Source of the DNA: an uncultured Pirellula sp.
GTDB lineage: Bacteria; Planctomycetota; Planctomycetia; Pirellulales; Pirellulaceae
Direction: 5' to 3'
DNA length: 64,000 bases
Assembly (NCBI GenBank): GCA_903858115.1
Contig: CAIOHR010000424.1
Location: 1 to 64,000 of the forward strand
Shown in pieces: positions 53,863 through 63,075 of this stretch. Position 1 is the stretch's first letter, and each line of letters starts with the position of its first letter. The position numbers were made by a program, and so were the translations under genes. Under the pieces are notes generated by a model, which saw nothing but the letters and a program-made list of their open reading frames with translations, was not told where the DNA came from and did no database searches.

Positions 53863-55514
53863 TTACTCACTTAGCAAACGGCATGTGTGTCGATGGCGTA
53901 GGCGACACTAAGGTTCGAAGTCTCTATCTCGTGAACGGCTTGATTGCTGAGAGCATCGAACCGACTGCAAAAATAGACGCCAACTATGATGTCCGCGGCA
54001 AAGTCCTCATGGCGGGCGGCATTGACCTGCATACGCATATCGGAGGTGGAAAAGTCAATATAGCGAGACTCTTGCTCCCGGAACTCGTTCTGCCAAAAAT
54101 CGAGTCGTTTGATTCGCATGGTATCCGTCAGCTTAGCGCTCCAGTACCAACCACATGGGAAACAGGGCTTCGCTATCTCGAAATGGGATACACGACCTGC
54201 ATGGAACCTGCCGTCCTGCCAGCAAACGCACGTCAAGCGCATCGTGAAATGGCGGACATTCCATGGCTGGACACGGGCGGCTATTTGTTATTGGGGAACG
54301 ACCGCATGTTGTTACGCTGGATTGCGGAAGGCGTCTCTCAAGAACAGATCAACCAGTATGTCGCATGGATGTTAAAGGCGCACCAATGCTGCGGTGTCAA
54401 GGTCGTGAATGCAGGAGGCATTGATGCCTTCAAATTTAATCAACGCCATTTGGATGTGGATGAGTCCCATCCCGTATTCCCCGTTACACCACGAGATATT
54501 CTTCGTGCACTAGCACAAGCGGTAGACGAATTGAGACTCGCACATCCGCTTCATGTCCACTGCAGCAATTTGGGCGTGCCTGGCAACATAGCATCAACCC
54601 TCAAAACACTTCAAGCGGTGGAGGGCCGTCGGATTCATCTGACACACGCACAGTTTCATTGCTACGGGACTGGTGGACCTCACGGCTTCAGCTCCGAAGC
54701 CTATCAACTCGCGGAATACGTCAATTGGAATTCTCATGTCACCATTGACATTGGCCAGGTGTTGTTCGGACAAACGGTTACCATCTCGGGTGATACTATG
54801 CATCAATTCGCGAATCGAAATCTTGCTCGACCGCGAAAGGTGATATTCCAAGATTTAGAATGCCAAGCGGGATGTGGCGTAGTTCCTTTTCGTTACAAAC
54901 AAGACCAATACGTACATGGATTGCAGTGGACGATCGGCCTGGAACTCTGCTTAAGGATCTTGGATCCTACACGCGTTTTTTTGACAACCGATCATCCTAA
55001 TGGAGGTCCATTCACGGCATACCCACACCTCCTTCGATTGTTAACGAGCTACGACTTTCGTATGTCGATCTTCGAACGTCTTCATCCCGACGTGCAGAGC
55101 AGTAGTTCACTCCCCTCGTTAAAGCGTGAGTATACTCTCGAAGAGATCGCCCAAATGACGCGACGCGGGCCCGCCAAAATCCTCGGGCTTCAAGATCGCG
55201 GGACACTCGAAAGCGGAAAAGTTGCGGACGTTGTCGTTTATGATCCGTCCGAGAAACTCGACACGATGTTCTCAAGCCCGACGATGGTGTTTCGGCACGG
55301 TGAACTTGTCTATCGAGATGGGCAGGCACTGAAAGGCTCCTGCAAAACTACCATCGTGGCAAACCCATCCGTCGAAACAAGTATGAACGCTCGATTGAAT
55401 CGAGAGTGGCCAGAACAATATGGATATAACACGGATATGGTTCGCATCGTCGACGAAGAATTGCTCAGCGGCGGCCACCGGCTAAAAGCCGCCACTCCAC
55501 TGAGTTCTTCCTAG
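53859..55514 (+). CDS. fhcA: Formyltransferase/hydrolase complex subunit A (FhcA)
   Basis: A 551-residue amidohydrolase-fold subunit of the complex that hydrolyses formyl-methanofuran to formate in bacteria. Motifs are GGIDLHTHIGGGKVNIARL (the HxH metal site), CCGVKVVNAGGIDAF (the carboxylated Lys), HPLHVHCSNLG and LTHAQFH (His ligands), and TTDHPNGGPFTAYP (the Asp). They match FwdA/FmdA throughout. The GTG at 53859 overlaps the fhcB stop as GTGA and has GAGG eight bases upstream. An ATG at 53838 would lengthen the overlap. It forms the operon PII-fhcB-fhcA. Confidence 0.92.
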   Translation: MITHLANGMCVDGVGDTKVRSLYLVNGLIAESIEPTAKIDANYDVRGKVLMAGGIDLHTHIGGGKVNIARLLLPELVLPKIESFDSHGIRQLSAPVPTTWETGLRYLEMGYTTCMEPAVLPANARQAHREMADIPWLDTGGYLLLGNDRMLLRWIAEGVSQEQINQYVAWMLKAHQCCGVKVVNAGGIDAFKFNQRHLDVDESHPVFPVTPRDILRALAQAVDELRLAHPLHVHCSNLGVPGNIASTLKTLQAVEGRRIHLTHAQFHCYGTGGPHGFSSEAYQLAEYVNWNSHVTIDIGQVLFGQTVTISGDTMHQFANRNLARPRKVIFQDLECQAGCGVVPFRYKQDQYVHGLQWTIGLELCLRILDPTRVFLTTDHPNGGPFTAYPHLLRLLTSYDFRMSIFERLHPDVQSSSSLPSLKREYTLEEIAQMTRRGPAKILGLQDRGTLESGKVADVVVYDPSEKLDTMFSSPTMVFRHGELVYRDGQALKGSCKTTIVANPSVETSMNARLNREWPEQYGYNTDMVRIVDEELLSGGHRLKAATPLSSS

Positions 55515-55546
55515 GCTTCGTTGCAAAAAGCAAAGTCTAGGATGGC

Positions 55547-58500
55547 TTACGAATTCCTGCGGTAGTTGGGCTGATTGCCGCCGCTCTTCATCTTCGGTTT
55601 GACCATCAATAGCCGATGGCTAGGAATGCCGAGTAGATCATCGAGGCGAGTTCGAAGCTCGCGGTCGATCGCTACTTTTTGCTTCGCTGCTTTCAAGTGA
55701 ACGGTCTCCCCTGAATGGAGACGCAACGCGAACATCACATCGCGTGTTCCAGGGTATCCACGCAGGATCTCTCGAATCTTGCCAATGATCTCCGAATCGT
55801 GTTTGTTTTGGTCGTAAAGAATATGAATGCCCGTCGTAAACTTGGTATCAGCATCACCGATGGGAATCAGTTCGTTGACTACGAAATTCACGTCGTCCCC
55901 TTCCCCTTTCTTATCTACTGTCCCCCGGGCGAGAACGACAGCATCGTGCTGAATAAGCTCACCGTATTGCTCAAAATCGTTAGGCCAACAGATCGCTCGA
56001 ACGTAGCCGTCCATATCCTCCAAATCAAAGTTCGCATACTTCGACGACTGACCTGGTTTGGGATTTCGCGTATGAGCGATTTTGACAGACGAAATCATCC
56101 CGCCCATCAATACCTCATCGCGATGTTTGCAATTTTTGATCGAAGCAGACGTATGCGAGCAAAACGCTTGCAGTGTCGTGGCATATTCGGAAAGAGGATG
56201 TGCGGAAAGATAGTAGCCTAAGACTTCTTTTTCCATCGCCCACTTTTCACGGTCTGGAAACTCGGGCACATCGGGCAACGTTATCTTGATCTCTTCGGTT
56301 GCTTCCTCAAAGTCATCGAACAGACTCATTTGTCCGCTCTTCTTGTCCTTAAGCTTCGAGGCTCCCCCTTGAAGAGCCTTTTCAATGACGGCCATCATTT
56401 GCGCACGCCGCGCGTTGAAGCAATCCATGGCTCCCGCCTTGATCAAACATTCAATGGTTGCTTTACCACAAGCGGACGGATCGACTCGTTCACAGAACTC
56501 GAAGATATCCTTAAAGTGTCCGTTCTTTCTGCGTTCTTCGGCAATCGAATCCGCCGCTGAGCCACCACAACCTTTGATTGCAGACAAACCGAAGAATATC
56601 TTGCCGTCGGCAACACTAAAGCCCCCGGTACATGTGTTGACATTGGGTGCTTCAACGACGATTCCCATTCGCTGGCAGTCTTCGATATGCTCGACGAGCC
56701 CATCTTTTCGCTTGAAATTTCTGTTCGGAATATCACCCGTCAGCAGAGCCGCCATGAACTCGACTTTATAGTGAGTCTTGAGATACGCTGTTTGGTACGC
56801 GACCAGCGCGTAAGCCGTCGAGTGGCTCTTGTTAAAACCATAGCCAGCGAACTTCAGAATCATGTTCCAGAAGTCTTCGGCTTCTTTCTTGGACAGTCCT
56901 TTCTCCTCACATCCGGCCAAGAATTTTTCAGCATTGGCGGCGATCATGTCTTCCTTTTTCTTGCTGATCGCTTTGATGCACGTATAGGCTTTCGCCAATT
57001 CAATACCACCGAGGCGATTGAGAATTCGCATCACCTGCTCTTGGTAAACCATAACCCCATTGGTCTCACCAAGGATCTCTTCGAGCACAGGATGGATGTA
57101 ACTCGCCTGCTTCTTCTTCAGCTTGACCGCAACATACTCGTCAACCATTCCCCCTTCAAGCGGCCCAGGGCGGTACAATGCATTCGTCGCGATAATGTCG
57201 TGGAAGTGATCGGGCTTCATCCGTTGCAGAAGATCGCGAATACCACCCGACTCCAATTGGAAAACCCCTTTCGTCTCCCCTCGCTTCAAGAGTTCAAAGG
57301 TTTCTTTGTCATCTAGGGGAAATTCAAGCGGATCAATCCGTTTTCCGCTCGTCTGCTCGATGATATCCACCGACTTGGACAAGATCGTCAAGTTGCGCAG
57401 CCCCAGGAAGTCCATCTTCAAAAGACCCGCAGCCTCGACATCACCCATCGACCATTGCGTAATGATGTCTTCTTTGCCAGACACACGCATCAAGGGTACG
57501 TATTCCGTGAGCGGTTTGTCAGCAATCACAACCGCAGCAGCGTGCGTGCCGATGTTTCTGGCCATCCCCTCAATCTTCATCGCATAATCGAGTAACTCTC
57601 GAACATCGGGGTCGTTCTCGTAGAGCTTCTTCAGGTCCGCGCTAGCTTTCTCTGGGTCCCCTTGGCCCAACGCATCTTTGATCAAGATCTTTGGATCGTC
57701 CGGGACGAGTTCACTGACTTCGGCGACTCGACTCAACGGCAACCCCAGTGTACGTCCTACGTCTTTGATCGCACCTCGGGCTTTGAGAGTTCCGAACGTT
57801 CCGATCTGCGCGACGTTGGATTCCCCATACTTTTCCTTCACATACCGAATAATTTCGCCACGCCGCTCCTGGCAAAAATCGATATCGATATCGGGTGCCT
57901 CCAACCGGCTCTCATCGAGAAAGCGTTCGAACAGCAAGTCGTAGCGAATCGGGCAAACGTGCGATAAATACAACGCAAAGCAGACGAGTGCTCCCACCCC
58001 AGAACCCCGTGCGGTGGCTGGCACATTGATCTCGCGAGAGTAGCGCACGAAATCCCAGACGATCAGAAAGTAATTGGAGAATCCAAGCTTGGTAATAACA
58101 CCGAGCTCTCGGTCTAATCGCTCCATCACCACCGTCGCTAGCTCTCCATTCGAGAACATGTTTGGATTTTTAGCATAGCGATCTTTCAGCCCCGCAATGC
58201 ACAGTTCACGAAGATAGTCGTCTGCGGTGACTTCTTGGCGTGGCAACCGATAGGTTGGGAAATTCCGCTTTCCTAATTCGAGATCGATGTCGACCGTGTT
58301 GGCAATCTCTTGGGAACGGGCGACAGCATCCGCGTGACCTGGGAAATGTTGATACATCTCTTCCGGCGAACGCAGATAAAACTGATCTCCTTCCATCTGC
58401 ATGCGATTGCGGTCAGTCCGAAATTTTCCGGTCGCGATACAAAGCAGCACATCCTGAACTTCAGCGTCTTCTTTGTCGACATAGTGCGCATCGCTCGTTG

Positions 58501-59143
58501 CCACCAAAGGAATTCCAACACGTCGAGCGACATCGATCGCACCCGCCATCTGTTGGCGTTGTATGTCGAGATTGTTGTTCATAATCTCGATAAAGAATCG
58601 ATCTTGAAAAACCCGCGAGAACCATTGGCTGACTTCGATCGCTTCCGCGATTGCCGATTCTGTATCGTGTCCCTTGAGAATCGCTCTCGAGAACTCGCTG
58701 GAAACGCAACCGCTCAAACAGATAATGCCTTCGCTGAACTGCTCCAAGATTTCCTTATCGATCCGAGGCTTGAAGTAAAAGCCTTCCAAACTGGCAGCGG
58801 AGGCAAGCCGTATCAGATTCTTGAAGCCCGTTCGATTCTTCGCCAGAAGGGTCAGGTGATAGGCTGCTTCTTTCGACGACGAGGCTTCGCGTTCGAATCG
58901 ACTTCGCGGAGCCACATAGGCTTCATAGCCCAAGATAGGATTGATTCCGAGCTCTTTCGCTTTCTTATAGAACTCTAGCGAACCGTGAAGGTTTCCGTGA
59001 TCCGTTAATGCTAACGAAGTCATACCGTGAGACTTCGCTCGTTTCAGAAGCTTGCCGATCGGGCTCGCACCATCGAGCAAACTATAGTGACTATGGCAGT
59101 GAAGATGAACGAAGGAGCGATTCGTGTTCGGTGTTGAGTCCAT
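55547..59143 (-). CDS. dnaE: DNA polymerase III subunit alpha DnaE
   Basis: The replicative polymerase. From ATG 59143 the product is 1198 residues (a TTG at 59191 is rejected). The PHP domain begins at FVHLHCHSHYSLLDGASPIGKL. The catalytic palm has APDIDIDFCQERR (Asp pair), followed by GTFGTLKARGAIKDVGR. KSHSTAYALVAYQTAYLK and the OB-fold segment VLMGGMISSVK follow. The length and domain order match DnaE1-type alpha subunits. Confidence 0.95.
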   Translation of the reverse strand: MDSTPNTNRSFVHLHCHSHYSLLDGASPIGKLLKRAKSHGMTSLALTDHGNLHGSLEFYKKAKELGINPILGYEAYVAPRSRFEREASSSKEAAYHLTLLAKNRTGFKNLIRLASAASLEGFYFKPRIDKEILEQFSEGIICLSGCVSSEFSRAILKGHDTESAIAEAIEVSQWFSRVFQDRFFIEIMNNNLDIQRQQMAGAIDVARRVGIPLVATSDAHYVDKEDAEVQDVLLCIATGKFRTDRNRMQMEGDQFYLRSPEEMYQHFPGHADAVARSQEIANTVDIDLELGKRNFPTYRLPRQEVTADDYLRELCIAGLKDRYAKNPNMFSNGELATVVMERLDRELGVITKLGFSNYFLIVWDFVRYSREINVPATARGSGVGALVCFALYLSHVCPIRYDLLFERFLDESRLEAPDIDIDFCQERRGEIIRYVKEKYGESNVAQIGTFGTLKARGAIKDVGRTLGLPLSRVAEVSELVPDDPKILIKDALGQGDPEKASADLKKLYENDPDVRELLDYAMKIEGMARNIGTHAAAVVIADKPLTEYVPLMRVSGKEDIITQWSMGDVEAAGLLKMDFLGLRNLTILSKSVDIIEQTSGKRIDPLEFPLDDKETFELLKRGETKGVFQLESGGIRDLLQRMKPDHFHDIIATNALYRPGPLEGGMVDEYVAVKLKKKQASYIHPVLEEILGETNGVMVYQEQVMRILNRLGGIELAKAYTCIKAISKKKEDMIAANAEKFLAGCEEKGLSKKEAEDFWNMILKFAGYGFNKSHSTAYALVAYQTAYLKTHYKVEFMAALLTGDIPNRNFKRKDGLVEHIEDCQRMGIVVEAPNVNTCTGGFSVADGKIFFGLSAIKGCGGSAADSIAEERRKNGHFKDIFEFCERVDPSACGKATIECLIKAGAMDCFNARRAQMMAVIEKALQGGASKLKDKKSGQMSLFDDFEEATEEIKITLPDVPEFPDREKWAMEKEVLGYYLSAHPLSEYATTLQAFCSHTSASIKNCKHRDEVLMGGMISSVKIAHTRNPKPGQSSKYANFDLEDMDGYVRAICWPNDFEQYGELIQHDAVVLARGTVDKKGEGDDVNFVVNELIPIGDADTKFTTGIHILYDQNKHDSEIIGKIREILRGYPGTRDVMFALRLHSGETVHLKAAKQKVAIDRELRTRLDDLLGIPSHRLLMVKPKMKSGGNQPNYRRNS

Positions 59144-59242
59144 TCGCAGCAATAAACCAAGTTCCGAGGATGGGGGGCGGCAGTCGACCAAATACCCGTT
59201 TTACCAAGTAACCCGTATTAGACTCCGAGCGGTTCGATGACG

Positions 59243-59653
59243 CTACTCTGAGCCATTCTCGATAAACTCGATTCCATCAAATCCGGCTCCGATAATTAGA
59301 CGCTCGATTTCCTTCCGATCTAGATCACCTCGATAAGAAACATAAATCATTGAATTGTCGATAAGGCCCTCTTCTTTTTGCGGAGCCAATTTTACGGATT
59401 CAATGCCATCGCGCTTTTCGATCACGGAACGAATGCCGTTAAAGCAACCTTCGATACAACTCATAGTGTTTACGCGGATTGCAACGGTATGAACATCGGC
59501 GTTTTGAACATCCTGGAGCGTTTCCTTTTCGGAAGGCACAGCCGTCGCGGTTGCTGTTTCTTTGGGTGTTGTTGCAGGAGTGCAACCACTCAACGCGCCA
59601 ATGAAAGCCAAGAGCAGAAAAGCTGGGCGCGATGAAAACAAATCTATGTTCAT
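59243..59653 (-). CDS. HMA-like heavy-metal-binding lipoprotein
   Basis: A 136-residue protein with a lipobox (FIGALSGC, Cys near residue 24) and a C-terminal heavy-metal-associated ferredoxin-like fold. The metal loop reads MSCIEGC, so the Cys residues are spaced by three residues, whereas the usual HMA loop is CxxC. The beta-alpha-beta pattern (VAIRVNTMSC, FNGIRSVIEKRDGIESVKLAPQKEEG, MIYVSY) is preserved. It may bind copper or another soft metal, or have lost binding. Confidence 0.78.
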   Translation of the reverse strand: MNIDLFSSRPAFLLLAFIGALSGCTPATTPKETATATAVPSEKETLQDVQNADVHTVAIRVNTMSCIEGCFNGIRSVIEKRDGIESVKLAPQKEEGLIDNSMIYVSYRGDLDRKEIERLIIGAGFDGIEFIENGSE

Positions 59654-59665
59654 GATTCTCTCGAT

Positions 59666-59705
59666 AAAAAAACGGTTGGTGGTATCAGTTTACCGCCAAC
59701 CGTTT
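59666..59705 (-). terminator. Rho-independent terminator for the Met/Gly-repeat gene
   Basis: Minus strand: aaacggttggcggta (59705-59691), a 6-nt loop, then taccaccaaccgttt, and a run of T (plus-strand A-run 59666-59672). The stem is 15 bp with one mismatch. It lies 36 bp past the stop of the 319-residue protein and just before the HMA gene start. Confidence 0.8.
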
Positions 59706-59741
59706 GTGGAACCAACTGCGAGAGTAGAACTTTAAAGCGAA

Positions 59742-60701
59742 CTACTCTTTGTTTTCGATTGCCAATTGCTCGCCGATAGAAGCGCTCTCGGAGTCCGACT
59801 GACGATAGGACTCGTTCTTCTCCGCTTCCTGATTTGCTAGGCTAACCAGTCGAATCGCGTTCTCTACTTCGTAACGAGAAAAATAATACTCAACGCCCGT
59901 GTACTGCGAGACAACTCGTGGTTTTTGAACCAACTCTTGCCATGTAAGTCCATTCGCTACGTGCCAGGCCGCCGCTTGTGCAATGTTTTGGCTCACTTTG
60001 CCGTTTGCTAGGGCTTTGCACAACTCGTCAACGACTGGAGAGCTATTCACTTCAGACAGTCGTACGATTTTGTACTTCATACGAGGATTTGGATCGTGCT
60101 TGCCATGCTCAAGGCATACGGTTGCAACGTTCACTTTGCGAGGCTTGTCCGGCTCAACACGGAACATGCCTCCCATACCACCACCGCCCATACCTCCCAT
60201 TCCACCGCCCATGCCGCCCATACCACCGCCCATGCCGCCCATTCCACCACCCATACCACCGCCAAATCCGCCACCCATACCTTGGCCGCCACCCATGCCG
60301 CCGCCCATACCACCCATTCCTCCTCCCATGCCACCCATGCCGCCGCCCATACCACCCATTCCTCCGCCCATGCCACCCATGCCCATTCCACCCATGCCCA
60401 TTTGAGCCAGGACTGGAACTGCACCGAAGGTCGGTGGAAGTACGATATCGAGGGCGTCACCCGTTTTGTTCTTGAAAATGACGTTTGCTTCTTTTGCGTC
60501 TTTTCCGATGTAATCCACCGAAATCAAGCCATCTTCGATGGCCTTGAACATCTCAACGGACTTAACTTCTTTGGCCTTCTGAGCTTTGGCGTTAGAACGT
60601 TTCGAGACTGCAGTCGTTGTTCCTGGCTCTTCCGAAAAACCAACAGAACCAACGGAAACTGCGATTGCCAAAGAAAGTAATTTTGCGAAAGTCCGCTTCA
60701 T
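59742..60701 (-). CDS. Secreted Met/Gly-repeat protein
   Basis: A 319-residue protein with a signal peptide (AKLLSLAIAVSVGSVGFSEE). Residues about 100-180 are nearly pure Met-Gly repeats of the form MGGGMGG and MGG, and flanking regions are ordered: VDYIGKDAKEANVIFKNKTGDALDIVLPP before, and NVATVCLEHGKHDPNPRMKYKIV after, with ARQ-like charged ends. The Met-rich tract could bind copper or act as a flexible spacer. No family is recognised. It lies next to fae but on the opposite strand. Confidence 0.75.
   Translation of the reverse strand: MKRTFAKLLSLAIAVSVGSVGFSEEPGTTTAVSKRSNAKAQKAKEVKSVEMFKAIEDGLISVDYIGKDAKEANVIFKNKTGDALDIVLPPTFGAVPVLAQMGMGGMGMGGMGGGMGGMGGGMGGMGGGMGGMGGGMGGGQGMGGGFGGGMGGGMGGMGGGMGGMGGGMGGMGGGGMGGMFRVEPDKPRKVNVATVCLEHGKHDPNPRMKYKIVRLSEVNSSPVVDELCKALANGKVSQNIAQAAAWHVANGLTWQELVQKPRVVSQYTGVEYYFSRYEVENAIRLVSLANQEAEKNESYRQSDSESASIGEQLAIENKE
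60166..60402 (-). repeat. Met/Gly-coding low-complexity tract
   Basis: A run of short repeats based on gcccat and accacc (plus strand) inside the 319-residue gene, coding Met-Gly-Gly (Gly) units. The antisense frame gives a Pro-rich string, which is a shadow. Confidence 0.9.
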
Positions 60702-61043
60702 GGTCTTAACCTGCGATGGAATTAGAAAAGGGTGACGTCTTGAGAGACCTGGAAATCACGCACACAAAACTGGTTGGAGTTCATCCAAACGCAATTGCCG
60801 TGCCGAATCGCATCTCATGCGAAACCTGACTTTTAAGAGTACACTCCCGGAGGGCAAAATCCAATGTTTTTGGCACCAAAAACCATGGCCTGCATCAAGA
60901 ATTGACCGAAAATCCGATTTGGATGGTCGGGAACAAACCCTGTGGATTGCGGAAAAGTAGCAGTTTGCTACCTTTTCGTGTTCACAATCGCGACGCACCG
61001 CGAATTTCAACGTTTTTCAACCCAGTTCTTAGGATTTCCCTCC
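60702..61043. other. Intergenic region upstream of fae
   Basis: About 342 bp between the divergent Met/Gly-repeat gene and fae. No ORF of note or strong hairpin. It must carry the fae promoter. No promoter could be fixed by eye. Confidence 0.45.
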
Positions 61044-61541
61044 ATGTCAATGTACGTCGGCGAAGCCTTGGTAGGCGATGGTAACGAAATTGCTCACATC
61101 GATTTGATGATCGGTAGCAAAGATGGTCCCGTGGGTGTAGCCTTTGCGAATGCTCTCGCAAATCAAAGCAATGGACATACGAACTTGCTCGCAGTTCTCA
61201 CTCCGAACGTGGCTGTAAAACCCAGTACGGTCATGATCACCAAAGTGACTATCAAGGGAATGAAGCAAGCGGTTCAAATGTTCGGCCCTGCACAATTCGC
61301 AGTTGCCAAAGCAGTCGCAGATAGCGTGGCTGACGGAATCATTCCAAAGGATCAAGCAGAAAACCTCGTCATCGTCTGCGGCGTGTTTATCCACCCAGCA
61401 GCAAGCGACGACAAGAAGATCTACGAGTACAACTACCAAGCTACGAAGGACTCGATCAAGAATGCAATGGGCGGCCTACCTACAGCTCAGCAAATGATCG
61501 ACCAAAAAGATACAGCGTCCCACCCTTTCAAGGGCTTCTAG
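61044..61541 (+). CDS. fae: Formaldehyde-activating enzyme
   Basis: Fae catalyses condensation of formaldehyde with tetrahydromethanopterin to methylene-H4MPT, the entry step of the H4MPT pathway. From ATG 61044 the product is about 165 residues, the usual length. Family strings are YVGEALVGDGNEIAHIDLMIG (the catalytic His in AHIDL), GPVGVAFANALA, GHTNLLAVLTPNV, KVTIKGMKQAVQMFGPAQFAVAKAVADSVADG and YNYQATKDSIKNAM. A longer frame from 60942 has no family support. A hairpin follows at 61604. Confidence 0.95.
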   Translation: MSMYVGEALVGDGNEIAHIDLMIGSKDGPVGVAFANALANQSNGHTNLLAVLTPNVAVKPSTVMITKVTIKGMKQAVQMFGPAQFAVAKAVADSVADGIIPKDQAENLVIVCGVFIHPAASDDKKIYEYNYQATKDSIKNAMGGLPTAQQMIDQKDTASHPFKGF

Positions 61542-61557
61542 TTCAGGGGCTTCTAGA

Positions 61558-61597
61558 TTGAGATATCTAGCTTGAGATATTTAGATTGAGATGATAG
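61558..61597 (+). repeat. Short 14-bp tandem repeat after fae
   Basis: Units ttgagatatctagc, ttgagatatttaga and the partial ttgagatgatag lie head to tail between the fae stop and its terminator. A shorter gggcttctag repeat precedes them. No function is clear. Confidence 0.6.
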
Positions 61598-61603
61598 TGC
61601 GAT

Positions 61604-61623
61604 TGCCCCTTCTTTGCGGGGCA
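61604..61623 (+). terminator. Hairpin terminator candidate after fae
   Basis: TGCCCC (61604-61609) pairs with GGGGCA (61618-61623) across an 8-nt loop. A T-rich stretch (ctttttttgcc) follows about 15 bases later, so its spacing is less than ideal. It is 62 bp past the fae stop. Confidence 0.6.
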
Positions 61624-61704
61624 GCACTCGGGGGTGAAACTTCTTTTTTTGCCGCTTCTGAAGTCCAATTCGAGTGCAGCAGAAACATTGCTTTTCACTC
61701 AGTC

Positions 61705-63075
61705 TCATCGAACTGTTAAGACGGATGGCAGTTTATCGCGAAGGACTGCCTCGCATCCGCGACCGACCCATCTCCAGTCATGGTTAAACCCTTCTTGGAA
61801 TGCTTGCTCCGTTGGTACGTATCCGGTCCAGCACTCACCATATCCAATCGCCATCACGAAGGATTCCGGACGAATGCTCTGCGCCATGAGTTGGTAACCA
61901 ACAAAGGACTCACCGGGCAGTATGACGACTTGCGCTGCACCCAAATCCAAACAAGGTAAATCGATCGGCTGCCCACGTTCCCTCCGATTCAACGAAGCTA
62001 AACCCATCGCTGCCAGAATTCGATCTTTGGTATTCGCTTGATCGTCCAACAAAACCTTGTGCATCGCGTCACGTTGAAACTGCTGCCCTTCATGGAATGG
62101 CAAATGATAGGTCTCCCGTCGAAAGCGGACTTGTTCAATCGCAGTTTTGTCGAACGACTTTGCAGCTTGAACCATCCCTTGATACAACCGGTCTGCTAAC
62201 TCACCCCTCGCCTGTTGTGAACCATCGTTGTACTTGCCAGCCGTTATGTCTCCGCTGCAACCCGTCGCATAAAGTTGCAGCGTATTGGGAGTATCTCGTT
62301 GTCGACGCCGCCTAGCCAAGCCCACAAAGTCTGCCGAGACTCCCCCTTGTCCGTAATAACTCATCGGATGAGTCGCATACGAACTCAGTACCGCGAGCGT
62401 TTCCTCTCCGGAAAGAAATGCGATGGACTTTAGATTCGGATCGATCTCACCTGGGGATGCGTCGGCCTGTGCCGAGTCGATTGCAGATCGGCTGTATCGA
62501 TCAAATCGAATCACTCCATCGGAATGAACAATCCTGCGATTGGATGCAATCTTTTCTACTGGGGCTTGTCCGGTCGCAATATGAGTGATCGGCTTCGACA
62601 AAGGGATCGATCGCTCCAAAGCACTCGCGACATCCTTGAGACATGCTCGATGAAAAGCTACGTCAAACAACTCGCCGACTAACCCGACAGAATCCAGAAG
62701 CGACTGTGCTTCTGTATCCACGACAGGGGCATCATGTTGGTGTAGTGAACAAACCAAAACGCGTTCTCGCGTCGTCTTGGCCGCAGCCGCCAGAGTATCT
62801 CTCCATAGATCATAAGCCCCATTGCGAACTTCGCACCAATCCAGTGCGACGAAGACAATCGGAGCTTCTCGCCCAAGGAGCACGAACCCTTTTGCTTCGA
62901 GGGGATCGTCGATACGTTGCGCCTTGGTATCGAGAATTCCCATACATCGGTGACCAATCGGAATCGTGATATCCACCGAGAAAGTCGCCAATCGGAATGG
63001 AGTCTCCGCCCATACAACGCGTGCAGAAAAGATCGTTGCTAGAAAGAAGAGCATCCAACGACATCGGAACATCAT
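61705..63075 (-). CDS. Neutral ceramidase-like secreted protein
   Basis: A 456-residue protein with a signal peptide (WMLFFLATIFSARVVWA). The N-terminal part FSVDITIPIGHRCMGI and the Zn motif region VLVCSLHQHDAPVVD and LSSYATHPMSYYGQGG resemble the N-terminal catalytic domain of neutral/alkaline ceramidases, which many planctomycete proteins carry. LYATGCSGDITAGKYNDGS continues the family pattern. It is upstream of and coupled by ATGA with the DUF423 gene order on this strand (its 5' end overlaps that gene's stop). Confidence 0.75.
   Translation of the reverse strand: MMFRCRWMLFFLATIFSARVVWAETPFRLATFSVDITIPIGHRCMGILDTKAQRIDDPLEAKGFVLLGREAPIVFVALDWCEVRNGAYDLWRDTLAAAAKTTRERVLVCSLHQHDAPVVDTEAQSLLDSVGLVGELFDVAFHRACLKDVASALERSIPLSKPITHIATGQAPVEKIASNRRIVHSDGVIRFDRYSRSAIDSAQADASPGEIDPNLKSIAFLSGEETLAVLSSYATHPMSYYGQGGVSADFVGLARRRRQRDTPNTLQLYATGCSGDITAGKYNDGSQQARGELADRLYQGMVQAAKSFDKTAIEQVRFRRETYHLPFHEGQQFQRDAMHKVLLDDQANTKDRILAAMGLASLNRRERGQPIDLPCLDLGAAQVVILPGESFVGYQLMAQSIRPESFVMAIGYGECWTGYVPTEQAFQEGFNHDWRWVGRGCEAVLRDKLPSVLTVR

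Noticed and set aside
59983-60405. Pro-rich plus-strand ORFs
   Set aside because: Antisense of the Met/Gly repeat in the minus-strand gene, which has a signal peptide and ordered flanks.
60942-61043. N-terminal extension of Fae
   Set aside because: Fae homologues begin at the YVGEALVGDG segment; the extra 34 residues have no support.
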